DNA of 64,000 nt from Cavenderia fasciculata (lineage: Eukaryota; Evosea; Eumycetozoa; Acytosteliales; Cavenderiaceae), in NCBI RefSeq assembly GCF_000203815.1, contig NW_004457737.1, positions 1,798,001 to 1,862,000 on the forward strand, written 5' to 3'. The notes beneath the pieces are model-generated. The model saw only the letters and a list, made by a program, of their open reading frames with translations. It did not search any database and had not been told where the DNA came from. Made by a program: the position numbers and the translations under genes. Position 1 is the stretch's first letter, and every line of letters starts with the position of its first letter. Shown one piece after another: positions 58,359 through 64,000 of the stretch.

Positions 58359-59185
58359 ATGGCTGATCATGTTGCAGCTGTTCGTCGAAATATGACTCTT
58401 TTAGTTCACTATGGTTCTGATGTCACCGAGATTGAATTTATAAATGTTGGTACATATGACCACCTCCGTCAGGTCATTGCAAGAGATCCAGTGCTCAACA
58501 TTCCCTCTGGCAGGATACTACTCTTTTTGGCACCCCAATCCATTGACACCAGTTATGTTCGAGTCCTTCCGTTGTCTCCAATCCCTCTCCCCAACCCTAC
58601 GGACATTTATGTACAAGTTGAAGAACAAAGTATGTATTAAGTTAATGCTCCAATATAATACCAAGTATATGTGAGAAGTCAAAACAACTGCGCTGGGTTT
58701 TTCGCAAAACTCATATAAATTTGTGAGAGACTGCAAAATTCTCTCACACAGAGTGTTTTGATTTTTAACATATTAATAACTATTTTTTTCTATAGCACCT
58801 GAGATTAGAATATATTCAACAGATTTGTCTGTCCTTAATCGTGAATTTATGATAGAAATAGGAGTGAAAGAAAGACTTAAAAGCTTTGGGGAGCCCACAA
58901 ATCAAGAGAGGGTCCGGATGCGTCTGGACTCGGAAAGTGATCTTGACCATCATCCAAACACCCACTGTTCCTGGAGACTATGTCGTGGTCGTCGGACCAA
59001 AAACAAAGTTTACAGTCAATTATTCATTGACCACTTTTCCATTTAACATTTGGACAACATCTGCAGAATTTGAAATTCCAGTTTTAGGGGATGAAGCAAA
59101 TTGGAAAAAGTATATTATTATTATAATGATATCGTTATCATGTAGAGAAGGTTCTTTAGTGTGTCCAATATATCCTAGAGAATAA
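58359..59185 (+). CDS. header-domain protein with beta-rich C-terminus (one frame break)
   Basis: Two exons, 58359-58629 and 58796-59185, about 219 residues after removing one G from a G4 run at 58888-58891. Exon 1 is the module shared with the genes at 16563 and 34065 (VHYGSDVTEIEFINV at residues 16-30, then DHLRQVIARDPVLNIPSGRI). It ends at a phase-1 intron as in the other two. Exon 2 continues PEIRIYSTDLSVLNREFMIE and, past the frame break, VILTIIQTPTVPGDYVVVVG and EFEIPVLGDEANWKKY. This is a strand-rich region of unknown family. The intron contains the second TIR element. Without the repair the protein would be cut short at about residue 148. Confidence 0.6.
58670..58770. mobile_element. 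short TIR element (MITE-like), copy 2, inside an intron
   Basis: A 101-bp relative of 1683-1739 with the same ends (TGTGAGAAGTCAAAAC, GTTTTGATTTTTAACA), TA on both flanks (58668-58669, 58771-58772) and the shared core GCTGGGTTTTTCGCAA. It has about 45 extra bases forming an internal hairpin (TGTGAGAGA / TCTCTCACA). Copy 1 looks like an internally deleted form, or this copy gained the hairpin. Confidence 0.65.
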
Positions 59186-59396
59186 TTAATTAAAAAATTC
59201 AACGATCCAACCTAAAAGATCAGTTAGTGTGAAATAAAGTATTGGATTTTGAACAATATTACTCACCCAAGGTAAATATAGAGAGTATACACCACCATCA
59301 ACGATGGACTCTCTGTTGATTAGGACCTGTTTGTTGTTAGCATCCATCAGAATCGAGTGTGCGCCAGGAGTTTGACCAAACTTGTTGTGAACAATT
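59186..59396 (-). CDS. unassigned coding-like segment, possible terminal exon
   Basis: On the minus strand a good acceptor (CTCTTGTAG) leads into about 69 codons of complex sequence (HNKFGQTPGAHSILMDANNK, then SIVDGGVYSLYLPW) ending at a stop. No upstream exon with matching phase was found, so the gene is incomplete, broken, or the frame is chance. It directly abuts the stop of the header-domain gene. Confidence 0.3.
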
Positions 59397-59740
59397 CTAC
59401 AAGAGTAGGAAAAAAGACATTGATTAATTAACACACGTCATCAGAAATCATTCGACCTATTGGATGTATATTCGTTCCTCCTCACCAGTAGCTGACCAAC
59501 CTTCACAATTGGAAGTCACCAGGCAAGCATCAAACAGAAAAGCACGTCGAATAACAAAATATGGTCATACTAATTGATTTATTATTAAAAGATAAATACA
59601 ACTCGGCGAACATTATTGAAGATGATCCATTTATTTTCATCAGTGACTAATCACATAATATTAAAGTATTATAAGATGGGTGGATGCATTGCATTGCATT
59701 GTATGGTAAAAGCTATCTGTACAAAAGTTGTTTATTATTA

Positions 59741-60517
59741 TCATTGCGATATTGTTGTCAATGGTGGTGGATCGATTTGTTGTTGTTGTTTGGTCATTGT
59801 CGCCGTCGTCGTAGTCATCGTCAATGTACCAATAGAAACAATAGAATCACCTTTTATAAACAATTGACCATAATGTCGTTTCACACGAACCTTATTTCTT
59901 TGGTTATTATTATTATTATTATTATTGGAACTATAATGATCAATGATCGAGTACTCTTCATCAACATCTTTGAGGATGACATTAAAATGTTTATCGAATC
60001 CAATAATGTAGCCAGTGCAATGACCTCTTATAGTCTTTGCACCTCTAATCACTATTTTTACTTTGGTTCTTGTCTCTAGACACCTTCGTAAAAGGCTCAA
60101 TGGGCCCTCTACAAACCTTGATGCCATATTCTTTAGCACCCTATGTTTATCTTTTTCTTCTTTTTTATCTTGTTCCTTCTTTTTTAATTGTTCTTCATTA
60201 GGGTCAACCAAAGAACTACTACTACTCGATGGTTGTTGTTGTTGTTGGTTTGGTTGCGATGGAGCAGAGGAAGGAGCAGACTTTCTAGCAACCATGTAAT
60301 TTGGATCATTGGGTGGTAGTAACTGTCTGCATTTATGTATATTATCCAATGGCTGTATCTTTGGGTACAACAATTTCACTTGCGATGAGTTGTATAGTGC
60401 GTACAGAGGATCAAATGACTCTGACAACAAGTTTAATCGAGGATCATCACTACTACTACTATTCTTATTATTATTGTTATTATTATTATTACTCTTTAGG
60501 TGATTATTATTTGACAT
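59741..60517 (-). CDS. lsm11: LSM11-like Sm protein (U7 snRNP)
   Basis: Single exon, 258 residues. An N-terminal motif SESFDPLYALYNSSQVKLLY corresponds to the conserved FDPLxALY segment of metazoan LSM11. Residues about 135-225 form an Sm fold: GPLSLLRRCLETRTKVKIVI, then TIRGHCTGYIIGFDKHFNVI and LKDVDEEY; Sm motif 2 is in YGQLFIKGDSIVSIG. An Asn-rich insertion separates the two Sm motifs, as in LSM11. LSM10 and LSM11 replace SmD1 and SmD2 in the U7 snRNP that processes replication-dependent histone mRNA 3' ends. The tail is Thr/Gln-rich. An ordinary SmD2 is excluded by the FDPLYALY segment and length. Confidence 0.85.
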   Translation of the reverse strand: MSNNNHLKSNNNNNNNNKNSSSSDDPRLNLLSESFDPLYALYNSSQVKLLYPKIQPLDNIHKCRQLLPPNDPNYMVARKSAPSSAPSQPNQQQQQPSSSSSSLVDPNEEQLKKKEQDKKEEKDKHRVLKNMASRFVEGPLSLLRRCLETRTKVKIVIRGAKTIRGHCTGYIIGFDKHFNVILKDVDEEYSIIDHYSSNNNNNNNNQRNKVRVKRHYGQLFIKGDSIVSIGTLTMTTTTATMTKQQQQIDPPPLTTISQ

Positions 60518-60805
60518 CAGATCTGATGATAGATAGACTGACTCCTCCTACCAAGTTGTAAATGATAGGTTAGATATCTCGGGTTAAAGCCTGTTGCATG
60601 AATGATGAAGTGGAAGAGGAAAATTCAAAGTCCCGATGCGAGCAATCTGTTGATTAAATGTTTTAAGCAATCATTCGCTGGGTGGTTAAACAGCTGTTTA
60701 ATGAAAAATCTTGAGCTCTAAAAGATCGAGAGATTATTAATACTATTATTTATATTAGTAGTACAAGTACAAGTACTAATAAATAATAATAATAATAATA
60801 ATACA
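60518..60805. promoter_or_regulatory. bidirectional promoter region, lsm11 / iron transporter
   Basis: 288 bp between divergent start codons, with AT-rich leader and an (AAT)n run just before the plus-strand ATG. Confidence 0.5.
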
Positions 60806-61911
60806 ATGTCTCATTCAATTAATAATACATATGAAGATATAAATCAACGACAAGAGGAAGAGGAGGAAGAGGAAGAGGAAGTAGATAGCAATGTCATGGG
60901 AGTAATCATAGCAACACCAGAATCTAGTCATGGAGGTACCTCACCTCTTATTCCACAAAATGAAAGAGATGGTTCAGATGCAGAGTATGAAGCTGCCAAT
61001 AATGATAATGATAACAATGACGATGACAATAATACAAATAAGAGAAAGAATAATAATATTAGACAAGGTTTCAAAGATGGTCTATCTAAAGTAAAATCTA
61101 TAAATAGAGATGATTTAAAGTTAGAGTATGTTGTTAATAACTATTAATAAAAGATTGATATATTAATACTTTCTATCTATGTAGTACATCAAAATATTTA
61201 AAGAGTATAATTTATGGAGGTATGGATGGATTAGTTAGTATATTTGTATCTGTGGCAGTTGTAGCAAGTGGAGATGCACCAATATCAGTTTTACTAGTGA
61301 TTGCAGTGGCCAAGTTGATAGCAGGTGCCATTTCAATGGGAATGGGTGATTATTTGGGTACACAAGCAGACGTTGATTTTGCCAAAGGAGAACGTCAAAG
61401 AGAGACATGGGAGGTGGAATACTACATAGAGGGAGAAAAGAAAGAGATGGTAGAGATTTACTGTGAAAAGGGTATTCCAGAGGAGATCGCCACCGAAGTG
61501 GTCAATATTCTTGCCACTAACACAAAGGGATTCGTCGATGTTATGATGGTCGAAGAATTGGGTATCACACCAGACGCTGAAGGCGAAGTCGCATGGAAGA
61601 ATGGTATGGTCAATTTTGTATCTTTTCTCATCTTTGGTATTATCCCCCTACTCCCCTATCTCGTCTATTTGGCAGTAGCCTCTGTTCGTCATAGTGGATA
61701 TCGTGACAATCTACCAACCTTTATCAGTGTCATTGGTGTTGCCATTGTCACACTCTTTGGAATGGGTATCTTTAAGGCCAAGAGTACACAAACCAGTCTC
61801 TGGAAAAACGGTCTCTCCACCGTATTCTTTGGTTGCATTGGTGCTGGTGCTGGTATTGCCACCGTTGAAATTATTAAAGCTATTAATCCTGATATTGATA
61901 TCAATGGTTAA
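60806..61911 (+). CDS. VIT1/CCC1-family vacuolar iron (or manganese) transporter
   Basis: Two exons, 60806-61125 and 61185-61911 (phase 2), give 348 residues. The first about 100 residues are acidic and Asn-rich (cytosolic). Five membrane helices follow in the family layout: IIYGGMDGLVSIFVSVAVVA opens helix 1, then GAISMGMGDYLGTQADVDFA at helix 2. A long charged helical hairpin rich in Glu (EEIATEVVNILATN) corresponds to the cytosolic metal-binding domain between helices 2 and 3. Three C-terminal helices follow (FLIFGIIPLLPYLVYLA and later). Such proteins load Fe2+ or Mn2+ into vacuoles in exchange for protons. Located on a vacuolar or endolysosomal membrane by family. Confidence 0.92.
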
Positions 61912-62258
61912 ATTTAAATTAGATAACATAACAACAACAATAAAATTATATTATTTTAAAACAAAAAGGGTAGCAAAGTTGCCCATAAATAATCTAAGTC
62001 ATTCCATTGTTTTTCTTTTTAATTTATATTCAACAAAGAATTCTTTGCTTGTTCAACAAATATTATGTATGATCAAGAAAGTCAGACTCAGATAATAACA
62101 TAGCATCGATAAATTCAACACACTACTAGTATTAGTACTATACGAGAAATATAAATATTATTTTATTATTATTTGTATTTGTATTTGTTATTGTTTCATT
62201 GTATATATAGTCTTTTTTAATTAATATTAATATTTTAACCAACCTCTCATTTCAAGAA
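61912..62258. other. gene-free interval, 347 bp
   Basis: AT-rich 3' flank of the transporter and promoter/leader of the RNF10-like gene. No exon is seen. Confidence 0.7.
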
Positions 62259-64000
62259 ATGAGCAACTCTACTTCTTCATCTTCCTCATCTTCTTCTTCA
62301 TCATCATCTTCTTCATCATCATCTTTGCCTATACCTATTATAACTACATCAACAACAACATCAACTGCACCACCAAACAAAGCACATCATCCTAAAAGTA
62401 ATAATAATCATAATAATCATAACAACAACAAGAATAAAATAGAGAATGAAGGAAAAGTAGGAGGAGGAGGATCAAGAGGAGGGAGATCAGAAAGAGGTAG
62501 AGGAAGAGGTGGAGGTGGAAGAGGAAGAGGAAGAGAAGATTCTGGACCACGTGGTATTCGTACCTCAGATGATAAAGACTTTCAAGCTGAATTGGAACTT
62601 GCTATTGCTCTTAGTCAATCAGAGCATGATGCATCATCATCATCATCATCAACACCAACAGCATCTACCGCTACATCCAAGAATAACAACAAACAAAAGA
62701 AAGCAAATAACAAGGTTGATATGACTCACTTGATTCAATTTCAATATAAACCTTCAAGTGATCCTGTTAGAGGTTTTCTTACAAACTCTGGAGGTGGCAC
62801 AAGATCTCATCATCATAATAATAATCATCATAATAATCATCATAATAGAAATAGTGGTCGTGGAAGAGGAGGTGGAGGTGGAACTTCTACTTCTTCTACA
62901 ACTACCAACAGTAAGCCAAGATATAATAATCATAGTACTCCAAGACCAAGTAATTTCCTTCAAGCAAAGTATGAATCTTAAATTTAAGAAACAAACAAAT
63001 GATTATGGTTTATTAAACTCTTTTTCTCCTCCTCCTCCTCTTAATCTAGTTATTTATTCCAAATTAATTCATATGGAAATTATACAACAAGTTTAACCAA
63101 TTCTGATTCAATTGTTTCATGGACCAAAATTGAACAAGTAGTTTATTTACACGATTCTGATGAAGATTATCTTTGCCCTATTTGTTTTGAACCACCTTTT
63201 GCTGCGTAACTATCTATCAAACAAACGAAATATTTAATATATTATCAGATTGTTAATTTAATTTATTTTATAGCAAGGTAACAAAATGTGGACATATTAC
63301 ATGTTATGGTTGTATATTAAGAAGTTTATCACATTCACCTAAATGTCCACTTTGTCTAAGAGTGACTGATAAAGAAGAGCTAAAAAGTGTGATCATTTCC
63401 AAATCAATTAATTTCAGAGAAGGAGATGATATTACTCTTCAACTTGTCAAATACCGTGAAGGAACAACGGTTCCATTTCTAGATTCTCAACCAATCGACG
63501 AAGTCATTTCATTCCCAGATAAAGGCAAACCCAATTCTGTTTTTTCAAGATTTTCCATCATCAGAGATATCACATCCATCTTGGAGCGTGAAAGATCTGA
63601 ACTATTGATTGCCAAAGAGGCTGCAATGAGCGAAGGTGAATGGGAGGGTTCTAGTTATTTGGCAAGTGGCGAAAAAGAGGTGGCCACTCGAGAAATAGAA
63701 TTTAACAAATTAAAAGAATCTAGAAAGGTAGAGTACAGCTCTGTGACAGTTTCCTCTATTCCAAAGAAAAATTCTCCTTCTCCCAACAACAATGGCAATA
63801 TCAATCTACCTCAATTCTCACCCTATCAATACAGTAACAACACTGATATTAAAGCAGCTTTGGCAGATTACTATAATGATGAAGATGATTATGATATTTC
63901 ATCTCCTGATCTTTCAACTACTTTGGCAAACAAATTAAATTTAATTAAAGAAATTGATAATAATAATGATATTAATACGACAACTACCACAACTACTTCA
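62259..64000 (+). CDS. rnf10: RNF10-like RING-finger protein, cut by window end
   Basis: Exons 62259-62968, 63050-63205 and 63274 to the window edge, phases agreeing, give at least 531 residues. The N-terminus is Ser-, Asn- and Arg/Gly-rich. Residues about 107-124 read DFQAELELAIALSQSEHD, which fits a ubiquitin-interacting motif (Ala and Ser at the key positions). The RNF10-type segment THLIQFQYKP and later FLQAKYLFQIN (across a splice) precedes a RING domain starting CPICFEPPFAA, then CGHITCYGC and CPLC. The FLQAN-type segment is what points to RNF10, a presumed E3 ligase. A family role beyond E3 activity is not claimed. The gene continues past 64000. Confidence 0.85.

Overview
The window is nuclear DNA of a dictyostelid social amoeba. 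The evidence is AT-rich intergenic DNA with microsatellites, short AT-rich introns (about 60-160 bp, GTATGT or GTAAGT donors), poly-Asn and poly-Gln tracts from ATT/AAT/CAA repeats, and typical families (ankyrin proteins with an RTEGC spacer, TKL kinases, F-box/LRR-like orphans). GC-richer coding exons and the expanded RTEGC ankyrin family suggest a group 1 species such as Cavenderia, but the species is inferred. All exon models were built by hand from splice consensus and reading phase.

Layout, left to right. 0-16.6 kb is mostly lineage-specific: an ankyrin protein (+), a MORN-armadillo-kinase fusion (-), a degenerate Asp/Asn-tRNA synthetase paralogue (-), a secreted orphan (-), an F-box-like orphan (+) and a ubiquitin-like-header/kinase protein (-). 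16.9-28.1 kb is a conserved minus-strand block: eIF3c, the scaffold nucleoporin Nup205 (nine exons) and nucleoside diphosphate kinase. 28.4-38.6 kb holds a seven-exon secreted-type membrane protein, a second header-domain protein, a cathepsin L-like protease with a broken 3' copy beside it, and an ITP/XTP phosphatase. 40.4-55.4 kb holds a PB1 protein (+), FIG4 phosphoinositide phosphatase (-), a PQ-loop membrane protein (+), an RA-PH-CH-CH-coiled-coil-RA cytoskeletal protein (-) and condensin subunit Cap-G (-). 55.9-64 kb holds another F-box-like orphan (+), the 72-residue Kish protein in three exons (+), a third header-domain gene (+), LSM11 (-), a VIT1/CCC1 iron transporter (+) and an RNF10-like RING protein cut by the window end (+).

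The conserved genes are unrelated housekeeping functions (translation, nuclear pore, condensin, histone mRNA processing, phosphoinositide and nucleotide metabolism) and do not form an operon-like system. Two observations look newest. First, three genes in the window (16.5, 34.0 and 58.4 kb) share an N-terminal ubiquitin-like-looking module. In all three it is encoded by the first exon, ends at a phase-1 intron, and is joined to a different C-terminus. Second, two related short elements with about 16-bp terminal inverted repeats and TA target duplications sit inside introns of two unrelated genes.

Four genes each carry one frame break at a short homopolymer, which points to base-calling errors in the assembly rather than pseudogenes. 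Partial duplications of the ndk 3' end and of the protease 3' end lie next to their parents. No rRNA, tRNA or CRISPR was recognised.
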